Source: Citreicoccus inhibens
GTDB lineage: Bacteria; Myxococcota; Myxococcia; Myxococcales; Myxococcaceae
Direction: 5' to 3'
DNA length: 64,000 bases
NCBI RefSeq assembly: GCF_019039035.1
Contig: NZ_JAHNZT010000027.1
Span: 53,924-117,923 of the forward strand
Shown in pieces: positions 53,135-62,018 of the stretch (positions are counted from its first letter, which is position 1; the number at the start of each line of letters is the position of its first letter). A program made the position numbers and the translations under genes. The notes beneath the pieces are model-generated. The model made no database searches. It saw nothing but the letters and a program-made list of their open reading frames with translations, and was not told where the DNA came from.

Positions 53135-53347
53135 TCACGGCATGCCGCGCACGGACACCAGCCCGCTCGGCTGCGTGCTCACGCCGAGCAGCGCGTAGAG
53201 CGGGCAGTACCCCAACACGCCCGTGAGCAGCGGCACCAACCCCACCAGGCCCCACGGCGTGCGCGGCCCCGCCACCACCAACGCCAACATCACCAACCCC
53301 TCCAGGACACGCAGCGAACGGTCGACCCCGCTCTCGTTGCAGATCAT
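53135..53347 (-). CDS. DUF2892 family small membrane protein
   Basis: A 70-residue protein with the DUF2892 (YgaP transmembrane) layout: [18 protein letters not shown], two hydrophobic helices, and the conserved [15 protein letters not shown] motif with its Cys. The family is of unknown function, often linked to rhodanese-like sulfur proteins; none is adjacent here. The start at 53347 follows GGAGAGGAG. It lies upstream of the M50 protease gene on the same strand, 154 bases away. Confidence 0.85.
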   Translation of the reverse strand: MICNESGVDRSLRVLEGLVMLALVVAGPRTPWGLVGLVPLLTGVLGYCPLYALLGVSTQPSGLVSVRGMP

Positions 53348-53645
53348 GACGGCTCTCCTCTCCACGCAGGCAGGAAGTGGTGCCTCGTGCGATGGGCTGG
53401 CGTGGAGCAGCGCCGCACCGCGCTGGCCCCTTGTGCATCGCGTGCGCCAACGAACGTTTCGCGAGGTTCCGAGGGGTTGCGCTCCGAGCCCCTCGCGCCC
53501 ATTTCCCAATTCCGAGCAGCGGCGGGCTCAGGGCGTCCGCCTGCGGGCAGCCCACCCGCGAACACCCGGTCGCCCCCGCGGGCCGGGCGGGCGCCGGTGG
53601 TTCAACAACGGTGCGCTTGCGGCACCGCGAGCAGCGGAGGAAGCA
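53348..53645. other. 298-bp divergent intergenic region
   Basis: The spacer between the divergent DUF2892 and Coq4-like genes. It holds a GGAGAGGAG ribosome site for the former and GGAGGAAG for the latter. I see no coding sequence or convincing promoter, although open frames cross it. Confidence 0.5.
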
Positions 53646-54317
53646 ATGCACAATCCCCTCAAGTGGGCGAAGGCGGCCTGGCGGGCCACGCACGCGGTGC
53701 GCGACCCGACGCTGTTGACGGACATCCTGGAGCTGGCCCCGGTGCTGGTGCCGCCCGAGTCACTCCAAGCCCTGGCTCGGAACCTCCAGCGCCACCCCGC
53801 CGTGGCGCGCGCCTTCTGCGAGCGCCCGCGCGTGGGGCACCTGGACCTGACGTGGCTGGGAGCGCTTCCCCCTGGCACGCTGGGCCGCAGCTACTCGGAG
53901 CACCTGCGCGTGAACGGACTGGACCCCGCCGCGCTCCCGCGCATGGAGGCCCCCACGGACGCGCTCTACGTCCGCGCGCACCTCTTGGAGACGCACGATG
54001 TGTGGCACGTGCTCACCGGCTTCTCCGCGGACGTGGCCGGCGAGCTGGGGGTCCAGGCCTTCAGCCTCGCGCAGATTGGCAGCCCGTTCGCGCTCGCGGT
54101 GCTCACCGGCGGACTGGCCAACACCCTGCTCTACGCCTTCGCCGAGCGCGACGCGCGCCTGCGCGCCCTCGTGCGCGGCTGGCTCCTGGGCCAGCGCGCG
54201 CAGCCCCTGTTCGGCGCGGCGTGGGGACAGCTCTGGGAGGTGTCCGTCACGGAGCTGCGCGCGCGCTACGCCATCGACGTGGAGGCCGTGGACCGGCTGC
54301 TCTCCAAGCCGAACTAG
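53646..54317 (+). CDS. Coq4-like protein
   Basis: A 223-residue protein of the Coq4 (ubiquinone biosynthesis) family. The metal-binding motif HDxxHx11E is intact: His117, Asp118, His121 and Glu133 in [19 protein letters not shown]. The region [14 protein letters not shown] and the N-terminal [12 protein letters not shown] fit family alignments. Coq4 is a scaffold or C1-decarboxylating/hydroxylating enzyme in the ubiquinone pathway. Because myxobacteria mainly use menaquinone, the substrate here is uncertain. The ATG at 53646 follows GGAGGAAG. It runs convergent with the PPK2 gene, overlapping by four bases. Confidence 0.82.
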   Translation: MHNPLKWAKAAWRATHAVRDPTLLTDILELAPVLVPPESLQALARNLQRHPAVARAFCERPRVGHLDLTWLGALPPGTLGRSYSEHLRVNGLDPAALPRMEAPTDALYVRAHLLETHDVWHVLTGFSADVAGELGVQAFSLAQIGSPFALAVLTGGLANTLLYAFAERDARLRALVRGWLLGQRAQPLFGAAWGQLWEVSVTELRARYAIDVEAVDRLLSKPN

Positions 54318-55141
54318 CGCTTCTTGCGCCAGGACTTCAGCTCCGCCTTCTTGCGCGTGCCCACTTCATCCAGGCGCTCCTGCCACGCCTTGCGGTACGG
54401 CCGGAGCGCCTCCGCCACCCGCCGCGCCACCACCAGGTTGCGGTACCACTTCGCATCCGAGGGCACGAGCGTCCACGGCGCCCACGGCGTGGATGTCTGC
54501 TCGAAGACATCCTGGTACGCCTGCGAATAGTCGCCCCAGTGCCGCCGGTCATCCCAGTCGCCGGCGCTGATCTTCCACGCCTTGCGCGGCTCCTTCTCCC
54601 GGTCCAGCAGGCGCTGCTCCTGCTCCTCGCGGCTGATGTGGAGGAAGAACTTGAGGACGATGCAGCCGTGCTCGGCCAGCATCTCCTCGAAGTCGCGGAT
54701 GTGGCCGTAGCGGGCCTTCCACAGCGGCTTCGGCGCCAGCTTGTGCACGCGCACCGCCAACACGTCCTCGTAGTGGGAGCGGTTGAAGATGGCGAACTCG
54801 CCCAGGCGCGGGGTGTGCTTGTGCACGCGCCAGAGGAAGTCGTGCTCGTTCTCCTCCGCCGTGGGCACGCCGAAGGACGTGACGGCCACGCCGCGCGGGT
54901 TCAGGTCCCCCACCACGTGCTTGATGGTGCCGTCCTTGCCGGCCGTGTCGCGCCCTTGCAGGACGATGAGCACCGAGTTCAGCCGGGCCCCCCATTGGAG
55001 GTCCTGCAGGTCGAAGAGCTCGGCGCCCAGCGCCTCGAACTCCTCCTTCGCCGACTCGCGCTTCACCTTCTTGTCCGGCGAGGTGGCGAGCTTGTCCAGC
55101 ACGACCTTCTTGCCCTGCTTCGCGAGGGTGATGACGCTCAT
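54314..55141 (-). CDS. Polyphosphate kinase 2 family protein
   Basis: A 275-residue PPK2 enzyme transferring phosphate between polyphosphate and nucleotides. Walker [11 protein letters not shown] starts at residue 63, Walker B is [10 protein letters not shown], and the lid region contains [28 protein letters not shown]. Single-domain PPK2 proteins of about 270 residues usually phosphorylate NMPs or NDPs using polyphosphate; I cannot assign the class by eye. The C-terminus is basic ([13 protein letters not shown]). It is convergent with the Coq4-like gene and divergent from the carboxylase operon. Confidence 0.9.
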   Translation of the reverse strand: MSVITLAKQGKKVVLDKLATSPDKKVKRESAKEEFEALGAELFDLQDLQWGARLNSVLIVLQGRDTAGKDGTIKHVVGDLNPRGVAVTSFGVPTAEENEHDFLWRVHKHTPRLGEFAIFNRSHYEDVLAVRVHKLAPKPLWKARYGHIRDFEEMLAEHGCIVLKFFLHISREEQEQRLLDREKEPRKAWKISAGDWDDRRHWGDYSQAYQDVFEQTSTPWAPWTLVPSDAKWYRNLVVARRVAEALRPYRKAWQERLDEVGTRKKAELKSWRKKR

Positions 55142-55306
55142 GAACGGCCTCCCACCGCCAATCTACCCACCCGGACCGCCCGGCGCCCCGGGGCAGGACC
55201 GCCCTCCCCCCAGGCCATGCCGCACCGCGCCGGGTCGGGCGCGCGGGGCCCGGGCGCTGGTTCGGGACACGCGCGGGCCGCGCGCCGGTGTGGTAGACGG
55301 CGCCCC

Positions 55307-56869
<1,563 letters not shown>

Positions 56870-56880
56870 TCCCGCGTCGC

Positions 56881-56950
56881 CCGGAGGACGCCCTCCTCCG
56901 GACGCAGGGCAGGCAGGCGCGCGCCGTCCGGGAAATTCTCGGGCGGCGCG
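56881..56950 (+). terminator. Two hairpins between carboxyltransferase and next gene
   Basis: CCGGAGGA/TCCTCCGG (perfect 8 bp, 56881-56901) and CGCGCCGTCC/GGGCGGCGCG (10 bp with one wobble, 56920-56950). They may attenuate or terminate transcription within the carboxylase cluster, tuning subunit ratios. This is based on sequence only. Confidence 0.45.
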
Positions 56951-56985
56951 TGGGCTTTCAGGGAGCTACCCAAGGAGCTGCCCGC

Positions 56986-57582
56986 GTGACCCTGCGCCGC
57001 CTCGTTTTCTTCGTGTCCGACGTCGAAGGCCCCCTCCCTGCCCTGCCCCCGACGCTTCAGCGCGTCTGTGATGCGCTGGACGTCCCCCCGCCCGAGGCCC
57101 ATTGGGTGCCCCACCGTCCGGACGGGCTGGCGGACGCGGGCTGGCACGTGGCCGAGGTGCCGCTGCCTGGCGGCAAGGGCCCCTCGCCCGAGGAGCACCT
57201 GGACGCCATCGCCAAGGGGCTCGCCCAGGAGTGTCGCGAGCGGACGCTCGGCCTCTACGTGGACCGCGAGCACAGCTACGCCCGCGCGTGCCTCGCCGTC
57301 CCCGGCTACCCGGCCCGTGCGTCCGAGGGCGAGTACCTGGACGTCGTGCGCCAGGGCGCGCGGTGGCTCGGCGTGGAGACGCCCACGCTCTCGCACCTGT
57401 TCAGCGGCGACGCGGCGCGCAATCTCCTGGCGGCGGCGGTGGACTTCGGCTCGGGGGGCGCGGCCACCCAGCCGCTCCTGCCCGCGCCCGCCCCGGTTCC
57501 GGACGAAGACGACCTGTTCGTGGAGGCGAAGCTGGCCCAGGCGCGGGCCTACATGGAGCAGTACCGCGGCATGCGGAAGTAG
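56986..57582 (+). CDS. Protein of unknown function inside carboxylase cluster
   Basis: A 198-residue soluble protein, no recognised family. It begins MTLRRLVFFVSDVEGPLPAL (GTG start at 56986, with AGGAG eight bases upstream) and contains YLDVVRQGARWLGVETPTLSHLFSG and a C-terminal helical tail (EDDLFVEAKLAQARAYMEQYRGM). The spacing to the biotin carboxylase gene is 38 bases, so it is probably co-transcribed. Small proteins coded with acyl-CoA carboxylases are often accessory (epsilon-type) subunits, but this is much larger than those and shares no visible motif, so the role is only inferred from context. Confidence 0.6.
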   Translation: MTLRRLVFFVSDVEGPLPALPPTLQRVCDALDVPPPEAHWVPHRPDGLADAGWHVAEVPLPGGKGPSPEEHLDAIAKGLAQECRERTLGLYVDREHSYARACLAVPGYPARASEGEYLDVVRQGARWLGVETPTLSHLFSGDAARNLLAAAVDFGSGGAATQPLLPAPAPVPDEDDLFVEAKLAQARAYMEQYRGMRK

Positions 57583-57620
57583 GGTCGGCAAACCCGGGCG
57601 CCCGTGCTAGAGGGGCGCCC

Positions 57621-59135
57621 ATGCCCAAGATCCGCAAAGTGCTCGTCGCCAACCGCGGCGAGATCGCCATCCGGGTAATGCGCACCTGCAAGGAGCTCGG
57701 CATCTCCACGGTGGCCGTCTACTCCGAGGCGGACCGCTCCGCGCTCCACGTCCGCACCGCCGACCAGGCCTACTTCGTCGGCCCCCCGCCCTCGCGTGAG
57801 AGCTACCTCGTCCAGGAGCGCATCCTCGAGGTCGCGAAGAAGTCCGGCGCGGACGCCATCCACCCCGGCTACGGCTTCCTCTCCGAGAACGCGTCCTTCG
57901 TGCGCGCCTGCGAGAAGGCCGGCATCACCTTCATCGGTCCGCCCGCCTCCGCCATGGACGCCATGGGCGAGAAGACCCGCGCCCGCGCCAACATGATCAA
58001 GGCCGGCGTGCCCGTGGTGCCCGGCTCCACCGAGCCCTTCGCCACCGAGGGCGAGGCCCGCGACTACGCCCAGAAGATCGGCTTCCCCATCATGCTCAAG
58101 GCCGCGGGCGGTGGCGGCGGCAAGGGCATGCGGCGCGTGGAGAGCCTCCAGGAGTTCGAGTCCGCCTGGCGCTCCGCCAAGAGCGAGGCGCTCAACGCCT
58201 TCGGCAACGACGCCGTCTACATCGAGAAGTACCTGGAGAAGCCACACCACGTGGAGATCCAGGTGTTCGCGGACCAGTACGGCAACACCATCCACCTGAA
58301 CGAGCGCGAGTGCTCGGCGCAGCGCCGGCACCAGAAGGTGGTGGAGGAGACGCCCAGCCCCATCCTCACCCCGGAGCTGCGGGCGAAGATGGGCGAGGTG
58401 GCGGTGAAGGCGGCCAAGGCCGTCAACTACGTGGGCGCCGGGACGGTGGAGTTCCTGGTGGACGTGCACCGCAACTTCTACTTCCTGGAGATGAACACCC
58501 GCCTCCAGGTGGAGCACCCGGTGACGGAGTGGGTGACGGGGCTGGACCTCGTCGCCCTGCAGATCCGCGCCGCCGAGGGCGAGAAGCTTCCCTTGCTGGA
58601 GGCCCCCACGCCCAACGGTCACTCCATCGAGGTGCGCGTCTACGCCGAGGACCCCTCGCGCAACTTCATGCCCAGCCCGGGGAAGATTACGTACCTGCGC
58701 GTGCCGGGCGGGCCGAACGTGCGCGATGACTCGGGCGTGTTCCCGGGCTTCACGGTGCCCAACTTCTACGACCCGATGATCTCCAAGCTGTCCGTGTGGG
58801 CTCCCACGCGGGCCGAGGCGATCGCCCGGGCGCAGCGCGCGCTGAGCGAGTACGTGGTGAAGGGCATCACCACCAACATCCGCTACCTGAAGGCGCTCCT
58901 GGCGCATCCGGAGTTCGTGGGCGGCGACTACGACACGAGCTTCCTCACGCGCAACCACGACGCGCTGATGGGCGTGGAGGATCCGCGCCTGAGCGAGGTG
59001 GCGCTGCTGGCCAGCGCCGTCTACGCGTACAACCGCGACCAGAAGCGCGCCAAGACGCTGCCGAGCGCCCAGGGCTCGGGCGCAGGAACGGGCGGCGTCA
59101 GCCCGTGGCGCCAGGCGCTGCGCAACCGCCGCTAG
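57621..59135 (+). CDS. accC: Biotin carboxylase subunit of acyl-CoA carboxylase
   Basis: A 504-residue ATP-grasp enzyme that carboxylates biotin using ATP and bicarbonate. Hallmarks are KVLVANRGEIAIRVMRTCKEL at the N-terminus, HPGYGFLSENASF, AAGGGGGKGMR as the ATP lid, and FLEMNTRLQVEHPVTE with EIQVFAD and the ECSAQRRHQK region. It is slightly longer than the roughly 450-residue E. coli AccC, with a Gln/Gly/Thr-rich C-terminal tail. There is no fused biotin carrier domain; the carrier is the next gene, 33 bases downstream. A start at 57621 is certain from the conserved MPKIRKVLVAN. Confidence 0.95.
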   Translation: MPKIRKVLVANRGEIAIRVMRTCKELGISTVAVYSEADRSALHVRTADQAYFVGPPPSRESYLVQERILEVAKKSGADAIHPGYGFLSENASFVRACEKAGITFIGPPASAMDAMGEKTRARANMIKAGVPVVPGSTEPFATEGEARDYAQKIGFPIMLKAAGGGGGKGMRRVESLQEFESAWRSAKSEALNAFGNDAVYIEKYLEKPHHVEIQVFADQYGNTIHLNERECSAQRRHQKVVEETPSPILTPELRAKMGEVAVKAAKAVNYVGAGTVEFLVDVHRNFYFLEMNTRLQVEHPVTEWVTGLDLVALQIRAAEGEKLPLLEAPTPNGHSIEVRVYAEDPSRNFMPSPGKITYLRVPGGPNVRDDSGVFPGFTVPNFYDPMISKLSVWAPTRAEAIARAQRALSEYVVKGITTNIRYLKALLAHPEFVGGDYDTSFLTRNHDALMGVEDPRLSEVALLASAVYAYNRDQKRAKTLPSAQGSGAGTGGVSPWRQALRNRR

Positions 59136-59168
59136 GCCGCATCCCCCTTCGCTCTCGGAAAACCTTCC

Positions 59169-59678
59169 ATGCGTTACTTCACGAAGCAGCAGGGCCAGAA
59201 GGAAGCGGTGCCGGTCGACCTGGAGTCGCTGGGGAACGACCGCTACCGGCTCACCGTCAATGGCAAGACGTTCCAGGTGGACGCGCTGGCGCTGGAGCAC
59301 GGCACCATGTCCATGCTGGTGGACGGGCAATCGTACAGCGTCGAGTTCGAGGAGAACGGCGACGAGGTGGGCGTGCTGGTGCGCGGGCAGGTGACGCGCG
59401 TGGACGTGGCGGACGAGCGCCGGCTGCGGCTGCGCGCGGCCACCGCGGGCTTCTCCGTGGAGGGCAAGCAGCTCATCACCGCGCCCATGCCCGGCAAGGT
59501 CGTGAAGGTGCTGGTGAAGGTGGGCGACGAGGTGAAGGAGGGCCAGGGGCTCGTGGTGGTGGAGGCCATGAAGATGGAGAACGAGCTCAAGAGCCCCAAG
59601 GCGGGCAAGGTGACGGAGCTGTTCGCCAAGGAAGGCACCGCCGTGGAGAACAACGCCAAGCTCGTCGTCGTGGAGTAG
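59169..59678 (+). CDS. Biotin carboxyl carrier protein
   Basis: A 169-residue biotin carrier. The biotinylated lysine is Lys135 in the canonical VEAMKMENEL. The C-terminal 75 residues (from about VEGKQLITAPMPGKVVKV) are the biotinyl domain, and the preceding ~90 residues (LTVNGKTFQVDALALEH) are an N-terminal extension like that of acyl-CoA carboxylase carriers. It follows the biotin carboxylase gene after 33 bases and is followed by a DUF1877 gene after 16 bases. Confidence 0.95.
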   Translation: MRYFTKQQGQKEAVPVDLESLGNDRYRLTVNGKTFQVDALALEHGTMSMLVDGQSYSVEFEENGDEVGVLVRGQVTRVDVADERRLRLRAATAGFSVEGKQLITAPMPGKVVKVLVKVGDEVKEGQGLVVVEAMKMENELKSPKAGKVTELFAKEGTAVENNAKLVVVE

Positions 59679-59694
59679 GCAGGAGGTCATCGGG

Positions 59695-60216
59695 ATGGAG
59701 ATGCTCTGCACCCTGCGCAGCGCCACGGACGCGCAGCGCCAGGCCTTGCTCCAGGCCCCCGGGCAACTGGAGTCCTTCCTCGACGACGAGGAGGACTTCG
59801 GCGATGCGCGCGGCGCCACCTTCATCGAGCTGGACATCGGCGAGGCGTGGCACGGCCTCCAGTACCTGCTGACGGGCACGCCGTGGGAGGGCACCGCGCC
59901 CCTGGACTTCCTGGTGCGCGGCGGCGAGGACGTGGGGGACATCCCCTCGGATGAAGGAACGGCGCGCATCTTCGCGCCGGCCCAGGTGAAGCAGCTCGCG
60001 GACGCGCTGAAGACGTTGAGCCCCGCCACGCTGCGCCAGCGCTTCGACCCGGAGGCGCTGCAGGCCCAGGACATCTACCCGGGCACCTGGGACGAGGAGA
60101 TGTTGGAGGACGGCGTGGATCCGCTCGAGGAGCTGCTGTCCTACTTCGACGAGCTGCGGAAGTTCGCCGCGGCCGTGGCACGGCGCGGCGACGCGCTGCT
60201 CGTGCACATCGGCTGA
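59695..60216 (+). CDS. DUF1877 (YfbM-type) protein
   Basis: A 173-residue protein of the DUF1877/YfbM family. Diagnostic features are ELDIGEAWHGLQYLLTG, the IFAPAQVKQLADAL stretch, and YPGTWDEEM followed by YFDELRKFAAAVARRGDALLVHI. The family's function is unknown. It lies 16 bases after the biotin carrier gene, so it is likely the last gene of the carboxylase operon; whether it is functionally tied to it is open. The TauE-type permease gene is convergent, 16 bases away. Confidence 0.85.
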   Translation: MEMLCTLRSATDAQRQALLQAPGQLESFLDDEEDFGDARGATFIELDIGEAWHGLQYLLTGTPWEGTAPLDFLVRGGEDVGDIPSDEGTARIFAPAQVKQLADALKTLSPATLRQRFDPEALQAQDIYPGTWDEEMLEDGVDPLEELLSYFDELRKFAAAVARRGDALLVHIG

Positions 60217-60232
60217 CGCGCCCGCGCGCGGC

Positions 60233-61009
60233 TCAGCCGAGCAGCACGTCTCGGCCGAGCTTCAACACCAGCGCCACCACCACGCCCAGCACCACGCGGC
60301 GCACCAGCCGGTCGCCGCCCTTCACGGCCAGGTGCGCGCCCATCCACGCGCCGGAGAACTGCGCGGCGGCCATGGGCAGCGCCACGCGCCACAGCACCAC
60401 GCCCTTCAGCGCGAACAGCGTCATCGAGGCCAGGTTGGAGGCGAAGTTCACCACCTTCGCGTCCGCCGAGGCCCGGGCCAGCGAGTGCCCCAGGAGCGAC
60501 GAGAAGGCGACGATGAGGAACGTGCCGACGCCGGGCCCGAAGAACCCATCGTAGGTGCCGAGCACGAGCGCGATGAGCGCCCCCACCGCCTGGGCTCGCG
60601 CGTGCGGCATGGGCTCGGGCCGCTCCGCCACCTGAGGCTGCTTGCGGAAGGCGAGGAAGATGGCCACCGCGATGAGCAGCACGAGCACCAGGGGCTTGAG
60701 CACCTCGGGCTTCACCAGGAGCAGCAGCCCCGCGCCCAGCAGCGCGCCCAGCAGGCTGGAGGGGAACGTCACCCGCGCCAGCTTCCGGTCCACCAGTCCG
60801 GCGCGCGCGAAGCGCACCATCGCCGCGAACGAGCCGAACACGGACTGGCCCTTGTTGGTGCCGAACGCCATGTGCACCGGCAGGCCCGCCGTCAGGAGCG
60901 CCGGCAAGGTGATGAGCCCGCCGCCTCCCGCGATGGCATCCACGAGTCCCGCGCACAGGGCGGCCAGGCACAGCAACAGGAGCTTCAGCGCGCTGATGTC
61001 CACGTCCAC
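60233..61009 (-). CDS. TauE/SafE-family permease
   Basis: A 258-residue membrane protein of the TauE/SafE (DUF81) family, predicted to export sulfite, sulfonates or related anions. The two repeats typical of the fold open with AGLVDAIAGGGGLITLPALL and LVLGTYDGFFGPGVGTFLIV, each carrying the Gly-rich motif. About seven hydrophobic helices are present. The transported substrate cannot be told by sequence; no sulfonate genes are nearby. It is divergent from the cysteine-rich repeat gene. Confidence 0.9.
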   Translation of the reverse strand: MDVDISALKLLLLCLAALCAGLVDAIAGGGGLITLPALLTAGLPVHMAFGTNKGQSVFGSFAAMVRFARAGLVDRKLARVTFPSSLLGALLGAGLLLLVKPEVLKPLVLVLLIAVAIFLAFRKQPQVAERPEPMPHARAQAVGALIALVLGTYDGFFGPGVGTFLIVAFSSLLGHSLARASADAKVVNFASNLASMTLFALKGVVLWRVALPMAAAQFSGAWMGAHLAVKGGDRLVRRVVLGVVVALVLKLGRDVLLG

Positions 61010-61113
61010 CGAGGGTCTACCTCCACACGTGCGGCGGCCCCAGTATCACGCGCGCCCCCCAGCGTCCTGGCCGGTTGCTTGCGCCCGAGCACGCCTTGGG
61101 CGTCAATGCCCCC

Positions 61114-61926
61114 ATGCTCACCACACTGGTCACCGTGCTGGCGCTGACCCTGGCGGCGCCCCCGACGCCGCCGGATCCCGCCCAGGCCTCCTGTCGCTCG
61201 GTGGATGGACATGTCTCGTGCGGCTACGGCTGCAAGTCGGACGGACAGCGCGTGCGCTGCGCGAAGACGCCGCAGGGACGCTGCCAGGTGCTGGATGGAC
61301 AAGCCGTGTGCTTCGACCCGCCCGCCTACGCGGCGAAGGCGTACGGCACGGCGCTGCCCGAGCCCGAGTGCAAGACCCTCGACGGCGTGGTGGCGTGCGG
61401 CTACGGCTGCGCCACCGAGTTCGGCAAGGTGAAGTGCGCGAGCACGCCCGCGGGCCTCTGCAAGGCGCGCAACGGAGACATCACCTGCTTTGATCCACCC
61501 GCCGCCGTGTTCGCCGTCTACGGCAAGGAGGCGCCCAAGGCCGAGTGCCGCAGCAACGGCATGCAGTCCGCCTGTGGGTACAACTGCGTCTCGGCGCCCG
61601 AGGGCGTGCGCTGCGCGAAGACTCCCGCGGGCGTGTGCAAGGCCCAGAACGGGACGGTCACCTGCTTCGACCCGACCCCCGCGGCGCTGTGCGCCTGGGG
61701 CCGGGGCATCCCCGCGCCCACGTGTCGGATCAGCGAGAGCGGCCCGGTGTGCGGCTACACGTGCACGGTGGCCTTCTCGAAGGTGGCGTGCGCGGCGACG
61801 CCAGCGGGGGTGTGCAAGGTTTTCGACAGTGAGGTGTACTGCTTCGATCCGCCCGCGGAGCCGCAGGGGGACCCGGCGTGCCTCGCCGTGGTGGGCATGG
61901 CCGCGCTGGAGGGTGCCGCGCCCTGA
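61114..61926 (+). CDS. Secreted protein of four cysteine-rich repeats
   Basis: A 270-residue exported protein made almost entirely of four tandem repeats of about 59 residues. Each has six conserved cysteines around the core CGYxC, a VxCAxTPxGxC segment and a CFDPP ending. A signal peptide (MLTTLVTVLALTLAAPPTPP) precedes the first repeat. The cysteines would form three disulfides per repeat. The third repeat ends CFDPT and carries an extra cysteine, so it may differ. Function unknown; such repeat proteins often bind ligands outside the cell. The ATG at 61114 is preferred to a TTG 39 bases earlier. Confidence 0.8.
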   Translation: MLTTLVTVLALTLAAPPTPPDPAQASCRSVDGHVSCGYGCKSDGQRVRCAKTPQGRCQVLDGQAVCFDPPAYAAKAYGTALPEPECKTLDGVVACGYGCATEFGKVKCASTPAGLCKARNGDITCFDPPAAVFAVYGKEAPKAECRSNGMQSACGYNCVSAPEGVRCAKTPAGVCKAQNGTVTCFDPTPAALCAWGRGIPAPTCRISESGPVCGYTCTVAFSKVACAATPAGVCKVFDSEVYCFDPPAEPQGDPACLAVVGMAALEGAAP

Positions 61927-62018
61927 CTGGGGGTGAGGCCCTCTGGCCCCACAGCCGCTTTGAGACGCGGGACGGGAGCGATAGGTTTCGATGACTCGAC
62001 ACGGGAGTGGAGCCGCGC

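Noticed and set aside
53223..53645. Upstream extension of the Coq4-like gene
   Set aside because: The open frame continues but the ribosome site and conserved start point to 53646.
57102..57620. Upstream extension of the biotin carboxylase gene
   Set aside because: It overlaps the preceding unknown gene in another frame and lacks conservation; the enzyme starts at MPKIRKVLVAN.
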